Part shown: in pieces, positions 1-8,461 of the stretch | How positions within the stretch are numbered: the first letter of the stretch is position 1 | Layout of the letters: the number at the start of each line of letters is the position of its first letter | Program-made: the position numbers and the translations under genes | The notes under the pieces: generated by a model | Told to the model about the DNA's origin: nothing | What the model saw: the letters and a program-made list of their open reading frames with translations, nothing else | Databases searched by the model: none | Source: Spirochaetota bacterium | GTDB lineage: Bacteria > Spirochaetota > UBA4802 > UBA5368 | Reading direction: 5' to 3' | DNA length: 64,000 nucleotides | Assembly: GCA_035477215.1 (NCBI GenBank) | Contig: DATIKU010000014.1 | Span: 161,684 to 225,683 of the forward strand

Positions 1-228
1 CTCGAGCGAGCGTGTTTTGGCGATGTCGTGAAGGAGGGCCGAGGCGATCACAAGGTCCCGGTCGACCGTCGTGCCGTCTTTCAGGTCGTCGGCTATCGAC
101 GCGGCGACGCGCATCACCTGTTCGGAGTGTTCGACGATGTTGGGGAGCATGCCATGCTCCGCGATGAGCAATCGGCACTCGGCTTCGGAAGGGACGCGGT
201 CGTGTTTCGTTTCGCTTTCAGTTTTCAT
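1..228 (-). CDS. HD-domain phosphohydrolase, N-terminal part (cut by window start)
   Basis: The frame is open from an ATG at 228 to the window edge, giving 76 residues. It carries the start of an HD metal-dependent phosphohydrolase domain: EHSEQVMRVA supplies the first metal-binding His and ALLHDIAKT the HD pair (an HDIG variant). Such enzymes hydrolyse phosphoester or nucleotide substrates in the cytoplasm; the substrate cannot be read from this fragment. It lies 95 bases downstream of the SET-domain gene on the same strand, so the two may be cotranscribed. The downstream half lies outside the window. The family call is solid, the specific function unknown. Confidence 0.85.
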   Translation of the reverse strand, partial: MKTESETKHDRVPSEAECRLLIAEHGMLPNIVEHSEQVMRVAASIADDLKDGTTVDRDLVIASALLHDIAKTRSLE

Positions 229-323
229 CTTGGGCCACCTGTCATGTCGCCGCGGTAGCGTGGAGCGCGGCCGGGCCGCGAGGATGCGCGGTCGCACGGC
301 GGGTGCTGCAAGGGCCCGCGCCC

Positions 324-920
324 CTACGATGCCCGCAGCGCAGCCTGCTCCTCGCCGTCGGCGGAAGGGAAGAGCGCGTTCGGTCGCGTTTCGACGATCA
401 TCCCCGCCACGGCCGCTTCGTTCCCGAGGCCCGAAAGAATGAATTCGGGGACCGCACCCATCGTTATGTAGCGGTTCCGGGTTTCGACGGGAAGATGCTT
501 GAAGTCCCGGACCCGCCCCCTGCACGCGGCGCTGCTGCACTGGCAGCGCATCTCCCAGAAATCCTCGTCCATGGAGGTGGAATAGTCAAAGGTTATTTCA
601 TCGCCCGCGGCGATCTGCCTGATGGCGAAGAGATACGCCCGGCCCGCCTCTATCTTCAGTCCGCAGTTGGGGTCGCAGGAGTGGTTGATGAAGTTGTCCG
701 CCGTTTCGGTCGGTCCAAGGAACAGGTTCCGGTCAATCTGCAGAAAGTGGTTGTTGTCGGGGTCGACGTGGCTGATGTATTCGTTGCGGCTGAACCTGCC
801 GCCGCCGAATTCGATGATGCACGAGCCCGCGCCGAAGTCCTCAAGCGCGAAAACCGACCGTCCCCGCCCGGTCTGGCCTATCGCGAGACGCTCTCCCGAA
901 GAAATTAATCCTTCCTCCAT
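324..920 (-). CDS. SET-domain protein (putative lysine methyltransferase)
   Basis: A 198-residue protein with a compact SET domain: GRSVFALEDFGAGSCI near residue 20, NHSCDPNC near 79 (the SAM and substrate pocket), GDEITFDYS near 106, and a post-SET-like Cys group just after it (CQCSSAACRG). The family methylates lysines with S-adenosylmethionine; bacterial members are scattered and their targets mostly unknown. There is no signal peptide, so it should be cytoplasmic. An AAGGAGG lies about 20 bases upstream of the ATG, further than usual, and GGAGGAAGG lies just inside the frame. The start is therefore somewhat uncertain. Confidence 0.85.
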   Translation of the reverse strand: MEEGLISSGERLAIGQTGRGRSVFALEDFGAGSCIIEFGGGRFSRNEYISHVDPDNNHFLQIDRNLFLGPTETADNFINHSCDPNCGLKIEAGRAYLFAIRQIAAGDEITFDYSTSMDEDFWEMRCQCSSAACRGRVRDFKHLPVETRNRYITMGAVPEFILSGLGNEAAVAGMIVETRPNALFPSADGEEQAALRAS

Positions 921-1238
921 AAGGCGGACGACGCCACCCCTCCTTGAACATTAGCATAGACCGAACCAACCGCTAAAACCGTATTTTACCCGCACGCGGC
1001 AGGGAAGGAGCCGGCAAATAAAACCGCATTTCGCATATAATAGCGCTCCACCCCATTGATGTGGGAAAGAGCGCTCGTGCATGAGTACCGGTCGTTTAAT
1101 TGTGAGTAATGGAGGAACAGGCAGGGGATTTGTCAATGTAATTTCATCGGTATTTTGGTTTTCGATGTAAATCCGGCGGCGGCAAATAAAAAAGAAGGCG
1201 GTTTGAACCGCCTTCCCATACTCGTCTGACGGGGGATG
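921..1238. other. Intergenic stretch with a long hairpin
   Basis: About 320 bases lie between the SET-gene start and the stop of the 46-residue gene. It contains a 7-bp perfect stem, AGCGCTC (1042-1048) with GAGCGCT (1069-1075), enclosing a second short CCAC/GTGG pairing, and further right the terminator of the small gene (1187-1215). The hairpin would lie in, or just upstream of, the leader of the SET-domain mRNA. Short open frames here have no ribosome-binding site and are not called. Confidence 0.4.
1187..1215 (-). terminator. Rho-independent terminator of the 46-residue gene
   Basis: Read on the minus strand, an 8-9 bp stem (GAAGGCGGTT, then AACCGCCTTC, 1194-1215) is followed directly by six T residues. 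It lies 24 bases beyond the stop codon of the small gene at 1239 and fits a classical intrinsic terminator. Confidence 0.85.
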
Positions 1239-1379
1239 TCAGAGCATTATATGCTTAGCCAGGAAGTGCTCGTCCACGTTCTCCCGAGTGGGCTTGTCAA
1301 GCTCGTTGAAGATGGTTTCGGTGCGGCGATAATAATCGCACCGGTCATCGATACAGAAAGACTCAATAATGTTTTTCAT
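1239..1379 (-). CDS. Small 46-residue protein of unknown function
   Basis: The frame starts MKNIIESFCIDDRCDYYRR and ends in HFLAKHIML. A strong GAGGAGG sits 6 bases before the ATG, a TATAAT -10 lies about 85 bases upstream, and a textbook terminator follows the stop. The complete gene layout argues for a real, separately transcribed small gene. The peptide is acidic and polar, has two Cys residues five apart, is rich in Asp, Glu and Arg, and has no membrane segment or signal peptide. I recognise no family. It is divergent from the sugar cluster that begins at 1542. Confidence 0.75.
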   Translation of the reverse strand: MKNIIESFCIDDRCDYYRRTETIFNELDKPTRENVDEHFLAKHIML

Positions 1380-1461
1380 GTCCTGCCTCCTCGACAGCAA
1401 TCGTTCCACGTTCCAAAGCCATGGTTAACCCTGAAACAAAGAACATAAGATAATTAAGTAT

Positions 1462-1467
1462 ATTATA
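1462..1467 (-). promoter_or_regulatory. -10 element of the 46-residue gene
   Basis: A perfect TATAAT reads on the minus strand at 1467-1462, about 85 bases upstream of the small gene's ATG. A -35 is weak: TATCTT at 16-bp spacing is the best fit. The AT-rich 1440-1540 interval lies between divergent genes and may also hold the promoter of the + strand sugar cluster. Confidence 0.55.
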
Positions 1468-1541
1468 AAATACGAGAATGGTCAAGATAAAATTCAAAAA
1501 ATTTATTGCAATAATTGCGGTAAATAGCACAATTATTTTCC

Positions 1542-2678
1542 ATGAATACCGTAAAGCTTTTGCAGTCGCCCGCCGTCTTCGCCGGAAAGGCGATTCCCAA
1601 CAGGCTCGCGGCGCAGGCGATGGAGATCAATTCGGCGGGTCCCGGCGGATCCGTGAGCGGCGCGGTACTTGCGCGGTATGCCTCGCTCGCCGCGGGCGGC
1701 TGGGGCGTGGTAATCGTCGAAGCGGTCTCGATCACCGCCGACTCGCTTGCGCGGTTGAATGGGCTGGTGCTCAACGGAAAGACCATCGACGGGTTCAGGC
1801 GCCTGGTGGATTCGTTCAGGGCGGCGAGTCCCGATTCGCTTTTTATCATCCAGCTTACCCACGCGGGCCGCATGGCCGGGAGCTTTTCCCGGCCCGTCAG
1901 GGTCTTCGGTGATGACGATACCATCCCCTGCCTTTCCACGGCCGAGCTCGATACGGTAAGTTCGCTGCACGGCGATTCGGTCAGGCTTGCGGCCAAGGCG
2001 GGCTTTGACGGGGTCGAGATCAAGGCCTGCCACGGCTATCTCGGCGGTGAACTGCTCCGCCCGATGAACGATCGCGACGACATCTGGGGCGGGGGCCCGG
2101 CGAACAGGGCGCGCCTGGTTTCCACGGCGGTGGCGGAGGCGAAGGCGCACCGGCCCGGCTTCATCGCCGGCGTCCGCGTCTCGCTCTACGAGGGCCTGCG
2201 CGGGGGCTGCGGTACGGCCGGCGCGGGGGACGTCATCGAGGACCTTTCGGGCATGCGCGCGGTGCTCGGCGCGATCGTCGGGGCGGGCGCGGATTACATC
2301 AACGTCTCGGCCGGCGTCCCGGCGCTCACGCCGCAGCTCACCCGCCCGGTGAAGGGAAACGCCTTCGACCTCTATCATCATTTTCGCTACGCGCGGACCG
2401 TAAAGGAATGGTTTCCGGAACTTGCCGTCATCGGCTCGGCCTATTCGACCGGCGGCGAATCGGCGGCCGCATACGCCGAGGAGAACATCGCCGCCGGCGG
2501 GGTCGATGTCGCCGGCTTCGGGCGGCAGAACCTCGCCGATCCGCTTTTCCCGCGCAAACTCGCCCAGGGTTCGGACGATATTGATTACTGCACGCTCTGC
2601 GGCGGCTGCTCGAAGCTCCTGAAAAACCAGGAGCCGGTTCGCTGCACCACCTATCCGCGTACGGCGGAGGCGACGTGA
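1542..2678 (+). CDS. Old-Yellow-Enzyme-like NADH:flavin oxidoreductase with a Cys cluster
   Basis: A 378-residue TIM-barrel flavoprotein. QLTHAGR (104-110) and the CHGYLGGELL block followed by RDD and NRAR (163-191) are the FMN and substrate motifs of the OYE family. The C-terminus ends in four cysteines (350, 353, 356, 368; Cx2Cx2Cx11C), matching the 4Fe-4S motif of the 2,4-dienoyl-CoA reductase and trimethylamine dehydrogenase branch, but the FAD/NADH domain that normally follows is absent. The flavoprotein at 4544 could be a partner, which is inference. No good Shine-Dalgarno precedes the ATG. The stop overlaps the next gene's GTG. It likely reduces an activated C=C bond in a cluster substrate. 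Confidence 0.88.
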   Translation: MNTVKLLQSPAVFAGKAIPNRLAAQAMEINSAGPGGSVSGAVLARYASLAAGGWGVVIVEAVSITADSLARLNGLVLNGKTIDGFRRLVDSFRAASPDSLFIIQLTHAGRMAGSFSRPVRVFGDDDTIPCLSTAELDTVSSLHGDSVRLAAKAGFDGVEIKACHGYLGGELLRPMNDRDDIWGGGPANRARLVSTAVAEAKAHRPGFIAGVRVSLYEGLRGGCGTAGAGDVIEDLSGMRAVLGAIVGAGADYINVSAGVPALTPQLTRPVKGNAFDLYHHFRYARTVKEWFPELAVIGSAYSTGGESAAAYAEENIAAGGVDVAGFGRQNLADPLFPRKLAQGSDDIDYCTLCGGCSKLLKNQEPVRCTTYPRTAEAT

Positions 2679-3688
2679 CTCCGCATCGGCCCAGGGGACT
2701 GGGCGACATCGCGCGAGCGTGCGGCGTTTCGGCAAGCACCGTCTCGCGCGTACTCAGCAACGCCCCCGGCATCGCCTCCGGCACGCGGCGCAGGGTGCTC
2801 GAGGCCGTCGAGGCGGGCGAGTTCTCTCCCCGCAGGCGCCGCCGCCGCATCAGCCGAAGCGCCATTCGTCTCACGGTCGTCATTCCCGGACGTCAGCGGC
2901 TCGCCACCAATCCCTTCTTCGACCCCGGCGAACTCATCGTCGCCATCAACAACGCCTTCAATGACATCCCCCGCGAGGTGTCGCTTCTCACCTACGACGA
3001 CCTGGCCCGGAGTCTCGATTCGGCCGGGTCGGCGATAGACGGCTTCATCTTCGCCTTCGGCGAAATCGACGACGACCTGCGCCAACGGCTGCGCGCGGGC
3101 GATGTTCCCTATATCTTTCTCAACCGCGTGCGCGAGGGCGAAAGCTCGATATCGTGCAACAATTTCAAGGGCATGCTCCGCCTGGGACGGCACCTGCTCG
3201 GCCGCGGCTATCGCCGCGTGGGCTACCTTGACTGCGCCGATAACGTTATCAACGCCGACCGCTATCGGGGCTTTCTTGTCGCAATGATGGAGGGCGGCAT
3301 CGACGGCTACGGCGCGAACGTGTACCGGGCCGGAGAAATCGCCGCCGTAGACGGGAAGGCGGCCTCGTTCTTCGCCGACTGTAAATGCGACGCGGTGATG
3401 TGCTTCAACGACAATTTCGCCATCCGCCTCATCTCCCTTTTCCGCGAGATGGGTTTGCGCGTGCCCGGCGATATCGCCGTCACCGGTTTCGACCGCTCGC
3501 CCGCGCAGGCGCTCTTCCGGCCCTCGATCGCCACCATCAGCCTGTCCACCTACGAGATGGCCTTTCTGGCGGCGCGCTGGCTTCGCGACAACATCGAACA
3601 GCGCGAGGCGCGCACCATGTGCCTGGAGGTGGAGGGAGCCTTTGTGGACGGCGAATCGGTGGGATGGAAGAGAGGCCGCGATGGATGA
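2675..3688 (+). CDS. LacI-family transcriptional regulator
   Basis: A 337-residue protein starting at a GTG that overlaps the upstream stop. The N-terminal LacI helix-turn-helix reads GDIARACGVSASTVSRVLSN (about 10-29), followed by a very Arg-rich hinge (RRRRRRISR) and a periplasmic-binding-protein-like effector domain with the usual CDAVMCFND and VTGFDRS motifs. The family binds palindromic operators and responds to a sugar or a sugar derivative. Its place inside the cluster suggests control of the surrounding catabolic genes. The effector cannot be read from the sequence. Confidence 0.93.
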   Translation: MTPHRPRGLGDIARACGVSASTVSRVLSNAPGIASGTRRRVLEAVEAGEFSPRRRRRRISRSAIRLTVVIPGRQRLATNPFFDPGELIVAINNAFNDIPREVSLLTYDDLARSLDSAGSAIDGFIFAFGEIDDDLRQRLRAGDVPYIFLNRVREGESSISCNNFKGMLRLGRHLLGRGYRRVGYLDCADNVINADRYRGFLVAMMEGGIDGYGANVYRAGEIAAVDGKAASFFADCKCDAVMCFNDNFAIRLISLFREMGLRVPGDIAVTGFDRSPAQALFRPSIATISLSTYEMAFLAARWLRDNIEQREARTMCLEVEGAFVDGESVGWKRGRDG

Positions 3689-4469
3689 GCGCACCGGTAA
3701 AGGCAGGGTGGCGCTGGTCACCGGATCGACGGCCGGCATAGGCCGGGCAATCGCGCTCGCGCTTGCCGCGGACGGGTATGCGGTGGTGCTCAACGGCAGG
3801 CGCGACGCGGAGGCGGCCGAGGACGTCCGCGCCGAGGCCGAGCGGCTTTCCGGCGCGCCGGGCTGTGGCATCTACGTTTCGGCGGACGTCTCGGAAGCGG
3901 CGGGCCGCGCGGCGCTGTGCGACGCGGTCGAATCGCGTTTCGGAAGGCTCGACGTGCTCGTCAACAACGCCGGCGTCACCACCGGGGGGCGGTGCGACAT
4001 GCTCGATCTCACCGAGGAGGCGATGCTTCGCGTACTGCGGACCAATCTGCTGGGACCGTTCCTGCTCAGCTCCGCGCTTTCGCGCCTCATGGAACGGGAC
4101 GACGCTTTGCGCTATATCGTCAACATCTCGTCGATTTCGGCCTACCTGCCGTCCGTAAACCGGGCCGACTACTGCTTATCCAAGGCCGGCATGGCCATGA
4201 TGACGAAGCTCTTCGCCGTGCGCCTGGCCCCACACGGCGTGCGCGTCTTCGAGATACGGCCGGGCATCATCCGCACGGACATGACCGGACCGGTCGCGGC
4301 GAAGTACGATGCGCAGATCGGCGGCGGCCTCCTGCCGCTTTCGCGCTGGGGCGGGCCGGATGATGTGGCGCGCGCGGTCCTCGCCGTGGTGCGGGGGCAT
4401 CACGACTATTCCACGGGCGAGGTAATAAACGTGGACGGCGGGTTTCACATCAACAGGGGCGCACTGTAG
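3681..4469 (+). CDS. Short-chain dehydrogenase/reductase (SDR)
   Basis: A 262-residue classical SDR. The NAD(P) loop is TGSTAGIGRA (15-24), followed by NNAG, catalytic Ser in NISSISA, and YCLSK for the Tyr/Lys pair; GEVINVDGGF is the usual C-terminal motif. I take the ATG at 3681, which overlaps the end of the LacI gene by 8 bases; an in-frame upstream ATG at 3642 would only add residues inside that gene. In uronate pathways SDRs reduce 4-deoxy-5-keto-uronates to KDG or oxidise sugar acids. With a KDG kinase in the same cluster that role is attractive but inferred. Confidence 0.9.
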   Translation: MDERTGKGRVALVTGSTAGIGRAIALALAADGYAVVLNGRRDAEAAEDVRAEAERLSGAPGCGIYVSADVSEAAGRAALCDAVESRFGRLDVLVNNAGVTTGGRCDMLDLTEEAMLRVLRTNLLGPFLLSSALSRLMERDDALRYIVNISSISAYLPSVNRADYCLSKAGMAMMTKLFAVRLAPHGVRVFEIRPGIIRTDMTGPVAAKYDAQIGGGLLPLSRWGGPDDVARAVLAVVRGHHDYSTGEVINVDGGFHINRGAL

Positions 4470-4543
4470 CGGAAGACGTTTCAGCAATTATTCCAGGGTG
4501 CGGCGGATCATAATTTTCATTAAAATGACGGGTCGGACCGATT

Positions 4544-6544
4544 ATGGAAAAAAAACCCATCACCGTCGCGGGTAACGAATTCCCCCTCCATTCCGTGAGG
4601 GTGGCCGTTGTCGGTTCGGGCGCGGCGGCGCTGAACGCCGCGGTGCACCTTGCTCGCCTCGGCGTGGACGACGTCGCCATCGTCACCGAGCGCCTCGGCG
4701 CGGGCGTTTCGGCAAACGCCGGATCGGACAAGCAGACTTATTACCGGCTCAATCCCGCCGACGACGCGGGGGATTCCGCGCGCGAGACGGCAAATCGGCT
4801 TTTCTCCGGCGGCTGCATGCACGGCGACGTGGCGCTGGTGGAGGCCTCGCTTTCGCTTTTAGAGTTCCATCATCTCGCCTCGCTCGGCGTGCCATTCCCC
4901 TTCGACCGCTACGGCTCACACGCCGCCTATCGCACCGACCACGACGAGAGAGCGCGCGGTTCCTCGGCCGGGCCCGGCACCTCGATCATGATGTACGAAA
5001 AGCTCCGCGACGAGGCCAAGCTCCTCGGCATCCCGGTGCTCGAGGGCCTCACGGTCGTCGACATCGTCACCGTGGACGACACCAACGGCCGCCGCGCCGC
5101 GGGCATCATCGCGATGGGCGGTGTTTCCGGCGCGGGTGCGCCATACAACCTGTGCGCGATCGGGGCCGACTATGTGGTGCTTGCCACGGGAGGGCCCGGC
5201 GCGCTCTACGCCGACAGCGTCTACCCGGCGTCGCAGGCCGGCTCGCTCGGCGCGGCCGTCGCCTCGGGCGCGGTGGCGCAGAACCTGTCCGAGTCGCAGT
5301 TCGGAATCGCGTCAAAGCGTCCGCGCTGGAACCTCTCCGGTTCGTACCAGCAGGCGCTGCCGCGCTATTACTCGACCGCTCCCGACGGAGGCGGCGAACG
5401 AGAGTTTCTCGCCGACTGCTTCCCCTCGGTGGAGGCGCTTCTCGCGGCGCAGTTTCGCAAGGGCTACGAGTGGCCCTTCGACGTAAAAAAAATTACCGGG
5501 CACGGTTCGTCCTGCGTCGACCTCCTGGTCTATTACGAATCGGTCGTGCGCGGCCGCCGCGTCTACATCGATTACCGCTCCAACCCCTCGTTTCCCGGCT
5601 CGGCCTTTGGAATCGACGTCCTTCCGGCCGAAGCGCGCGACTACCTCGAGCGGTCGAACGCTGTCGGTAAAGCGCCGGTCGAGCGGCTCCTCGTGATGAA
5701 TACGCCCGCATACGAACTCTTCCTGAAGCATGGAATCGATCTCGCGCGCGAACCGCTCGAGATCGCCGTGTGCCATCAGCATGTAAACGGCGGACTCCGC
5801 GGCGATATCTGGTGGGAGTCGTCCGTACGGAATCTCTTCCCGGTGGGCGAGGCGAACGGCTCCCACGGCGTGTACCGTCCCGGAGGCGCGGCGCTCAACG
5901 CGGGGCAGGTCGGGGGGCTTCGCGCCGCGCAGATGATCGCGCACCGTGTTTCCGGCAAAGCGCCGGAGGGTGGGGACGGTCGAAGCGCCTCCGTACGCAT
6001 CGCGCTAAAGGCCCGGATACGCGAGTGCAGACGGGCGCTCGCGGCGAAACCGGCGGACCCGCGCGCAGAGCGCCTTGAATTGCAGCGGCGCATGTCGCGC
6101 GCCCTCGGCATACTGCGCGATCCTGCCGGGATCGAGCGCGCGATTGAGGAAAACGCCGGGGCGATGCGGCGCCACCGCGAGTCCGGTGTGGCGGCAGCGA
6201 AGGCGCTGCGGGATTTTTTAAAAAACGCCGACCTGCTTCTTGCGGAGCGCTTGTTCCTCGAGGCATCGAGGCTCGCGCTTTCGCGCATTGAGGGTGGGCG
6301 CGGCTCGTATCTGGTTGGGAGGATCGGGGATTTCCTCAAGATCGACGAGGAGGGACGGGCGCGCACGGTGTCGCCGCCGGTCCTCGGCGGCATGGCCCTC
6401 GGCGAGATCGTGGAGCTCTCGCTTGGTGGGGACGGACGCATCGACTCGCGCGTAGTTCCGGTTCGACCCATACCGCGAGAAACCATGTGGTTCGAGAGAG
6501 TCTGGAAGGAGTATATGGAAGGGAGCGTGTATACTCCGGATTGA
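4544..6544 (+). CDS. Fumarate-reductase/succinate-dehydrogenase-like FAD flavoprotein
   Basis: A 666-residue protein. The FAD-binding Rossmann motif VAVVGSGAAALNAAVHLAR is at 20-38, with a second GADYVVLATGGPG segment and a C-terminal GEANGSHGVYRPGGAALNAGQ block typical of the FAD_binding_2 flavoproteins (FrdA/SdhA, aspartate oxidase, adenylylsulfate reductase). It ends in an alpha-helical region like the SdhA C-terminal domain. No iron-sulfur or membrane subunit gene is adjacent, so it is probably a soluble reductase or dehydrogenase acting on a cluster intermediate, not part of respiratory complex II. The ribosome-binding site is weak. Confidence 0.85.
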   Translation: MEKKPITVAGNEFPLHSVRVAVVGSGAAALNAAVHLARLGVDDVAIVTERLGAGVSANAGSDKQTYYRLNPADDAGDSARETANRLFSGGCMHGDVALVEASLSLLEFHHLASLGVPFPFDRYGSHAAYRTDHDERARGSSAGPGTSIMMYEKLRDEAKLLGIPVLEGLTVVDIVTVDDTNGRRAAGIIAMGGVSGAGAPYNLCAIGADYVVLATGGPGALYADSVYPASQAGSLGAAVASGAVAQNLSESQFGIASKRPRWNLSGSYQQALPRYYSTAPDGGGEREFLADCFPSVEALLAAQFRKGYEWPFDVKKITGHGSSCVDLLVYYESVVRGRRVYIDYRSNPSFPGSAFGIDVLPAEARDYLERSNAVGKAPVERLLVMNTPAYELFLKHGIDLAREPLEIAVCHQHVNGGLRGDIWWESSVRNLFPVGEANGSHGVYRPGGAALNAGQVGGLRAAQMIAHRVSGKAPEGGDGRSASVRIALKARIRECRRALAAKPADPRAERLELQRRMSRALGILRDPAGIERAIEENAGAMRRHRESGVAAAKALRDFLKNADLLLAERLFLEASRLALSRIEGGRGSYLVGRIGDFLKIDEEGRARTVSPPVLGGMALGEIVELSLGGDGRIDSRVVPVRPIPRETMWFERVWKEYMEGSVYTPD

Positions 6545-6589
6545 GCGAACGTCAGGGCGCAAAACGTCACTGGCGGGAAGGAGGAAGAC

Positions 6590-7207
6590 ATGAAAAAACG
6601 GATACTGGTGATTTCCGATGGAATAGTCCACCCGTCCATCCGGGCCAGATGGAATTTCAGGCAATTATTGACCGGCATGGATGAGATCGAATGCGTTTTT
6701 TCGTCGTCCATCGGGTCGCTCCGCTCCCTGTCGGACGGGGGCTTCGACGCGCTCGCCGTCTATCTGCACCGGGGCGCCATCCCGGACGACGCCCTCCGCG
6801 CCCTCGAAGACTTCGTGCGCGGCGGCGGCGGTTTTCTGCCGGTGCATTCGGCCTCCGCGTCGTTCAAGACGAAAAGCCGCTGGTTCGAGGTAATCGGCGG
6901 GCGCTTCATTGGACACGGTAAAATCGGGCCCTTCACCCTGCGCGGAATCGAACAGGAAATCTTCGGAGGAATACGGGATTTCACCGTAAAAGACGAGCTC
7001 TACCTGCACGACTACGACACCGCCAACACCGTGCATTTCGTCACTGACACGGCGAAGGGGGCCGAACCCCAGGTATGGACCCGTTCGTACGGAAGGGGCC
7101 GTGTCTGTTATTTCGCGCCGGGGCATTGCGCTCCCACCATGCGGAATCCGGGCGCTGTCGAGGTGCTTGAGCGGGGCCTGCGCTGGGTCTGCCGGTCCGG
7201 TGATTGA
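6590..7207 (+). CDS. ThuA-like domain protein
   Basis: A 205-residue protein with the ThuA (trehalose utilisation) fold, a class I glutamine-amidotransferase-like domain. Signs are the LVISDGIVHPSIRAR start, the DALAVYLHRGAIPDDALRAL segment, VRGGGGFLPVHSAS (about 79-92), and the C-terminal GRGRVCYFAPGH. ThuA-like proteins accompany sugar-oxidising enzymes, often Gfo/Idh/MocA oxidoreductases, as here (the next gene overlaps or abuts). Biochemical function is poorly known in the family; in ThuA/ThuB it is linked to keto-disaccharide breakdown. It has a good AAGGAGGAAG ribosome-binding site. Confidence 0.85.
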   Translation: MKKRILVISDGIVHPSIRARWNFRQLLTGMDEIECVFSSSIGSLRSLSDGGFDALAVYLHRGAIPDDALRALEDFVRGGGGFLPVHSASASFKTKSRWFEVIGGRFIGHGKIGPFTLRGIEQEIFGGIRDFTVKDELYLHDYDTANTVHFVTDTAKGAEPQVWTRSYGRGRVCYFAPGHCAPTMRNPGAVEVLERGLRWVCRSGD

Positions 7208-7224
7208 GATCGGGTGATGATACA

Positions 7225-8250
7225 ATGAAAAAACCGTTTACATTTGGCTTCATAGGCTGCGGCGACATCGCGACCGACCTCGCGCGGGTGATCGGCATGA
7301 CGCCGGGGGTGCGCGTAACGTCGTGCGCCGACCCGGACGGGTCGAGGCTTTCATCCTTCGCGCGCCGCTTCGCGGTAAAGGCCACCTACGACGACGCCGC
7401 AAAGCTTATGGAAAAGGAGCGGCCTGACGCGCTTTTCGTCGGGATTCCCCATCACCTCCACCACCCGCTGGCGATGCTTGCGTTGGGCCTGGGGCACAAC
7501 GTGCTGTGCGAGAAACCCCTTGCCATCACCATGGACCAGGCGCGCGAAATATGCGATACCGCCCGGAAAAATGACCTCAGGCTGGGTGTCAACTACCAGT
7601 ACCGGTATGACCGCAACGCCCATGCCCTGATCATGGCGTGCCGCGAGGGGCTTCTGGGCGCCATCTCCCACTGCCGCTGCAACATGCCGTGGCACCGGGG
7701 ACCGGAATACTTTTCGACCGGCACCTGGCGCGCAAGGAAAGGCGAGGCCGGAGGCGGGACGCTTATCACGCAGACCAGCCACTGGATCGACATCGCGCTC
7801 GAGGCGATGGGAAGCCCTCCGGTTGCCGTCATGGGAATGACGGCCCGCCGCAGATTCACCGATGTCGAGGTGGAAGACCTTGGCATGGGAACGGTCGAGC
7901 TCGCCAGCGGTGCTCTTTTAAACGTAACCGGGGCGATGACGGCGACTCCGCATCAGAAAGTGACGATAGAGGTGTACGGGGAGCGGGGCACCGCCGTCTA
8001 TACCGGTCCCGACGATTTCCCGCCGGCATCACGGCTGAAATTCCTCGGCGTCAAGGGGAAACGCTATGCCATGCCTTCCCCGGGGTTCTTTTCGCTTCAG
8101 CGCAACATGATAGGGTTCTGCCGGTGGGTACGCCACGGAGCGGACTTTTATAACGTCGCCGAGCGGTCTCTGCCGACGCTGGCGACGGTCCTGGCCATGT
8201 ACCGCTCCGCGGAGAGCGGGAGGAGGGAATCCATTGAATACACGGGATGA
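7225..8250 (+). CDS. Gfo/Idh/MocA-family oxidoreductase
   Basis: A 341-residue dehydrogenase. The N-terminal Rossmann motif is FIGCGDIATDLAR, the EKPLAITMDQA block contains the conserved Lys of the EKP motif, and the C-terminal half has the Gfo/Idh/MocA fold. Members oxidise or reduce sugar hydroxyls with NAD(P). I use the ATG at 7225; an in-frame TTG at 7204 overlaps the ThuA stop but has no better ribosome-binding site. Pairing with ThuA is a common arrangement in sugar clusters. The substrate is unknown. Confidence 0.9.
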   Translation: MKKPFTFGFIGCGDIATDLARVIGMTPGVRVTSCADPDGSRLSSFARRFAVKATYDDAAKLMEKERPDALFVGIPHHLHHPLAMLALGLGHNVLCEKPLAITMDQAREICDTARKNDLRLGVNYQYRYDRNAHALIMACREGLLGAISHCRCNMPWHRGPEYFSTGTWRARKGEAGGGTLITQTSHWIDIALEAMGSPPVAVMGMTARRRFTDVEVEDLGMGTVELASGALLNVTGAMTATPHQKVTIEVYGERGTAVYTGPDDFPPASRLKFLGVKGKRYAMPSPGFFSLQRNMIGFCRWVRHGADFYNVAERSLPTLATVLAMYRSAESGRRESIEYTG

Positions 8251-8461
8251 AGAAGCTGACAAATACGCGGAACGGCGATAAGCTCTCGAGCTTGACGAAA
8301 CCCGGTTACAGGGAGGAGCACCCTGAAAGGTCCCAACGGGATGAGGTCATATGTGGCCGACATAGTCCGGGGAAATCTGTTTTTCATCGGCGTATGCGAG
8401 ATGTTCAGCTTCAACGATGTCAGGACTGCCGTGGCGGTAATCGAATTAAAGGAGGCGAATA

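Noticed and set aside
2651..3871. 406-codon minus-strand frame across the LacI and SDR genes
   Set aside because: Antisense to two clear genes with complete motifs; no domain of its own.
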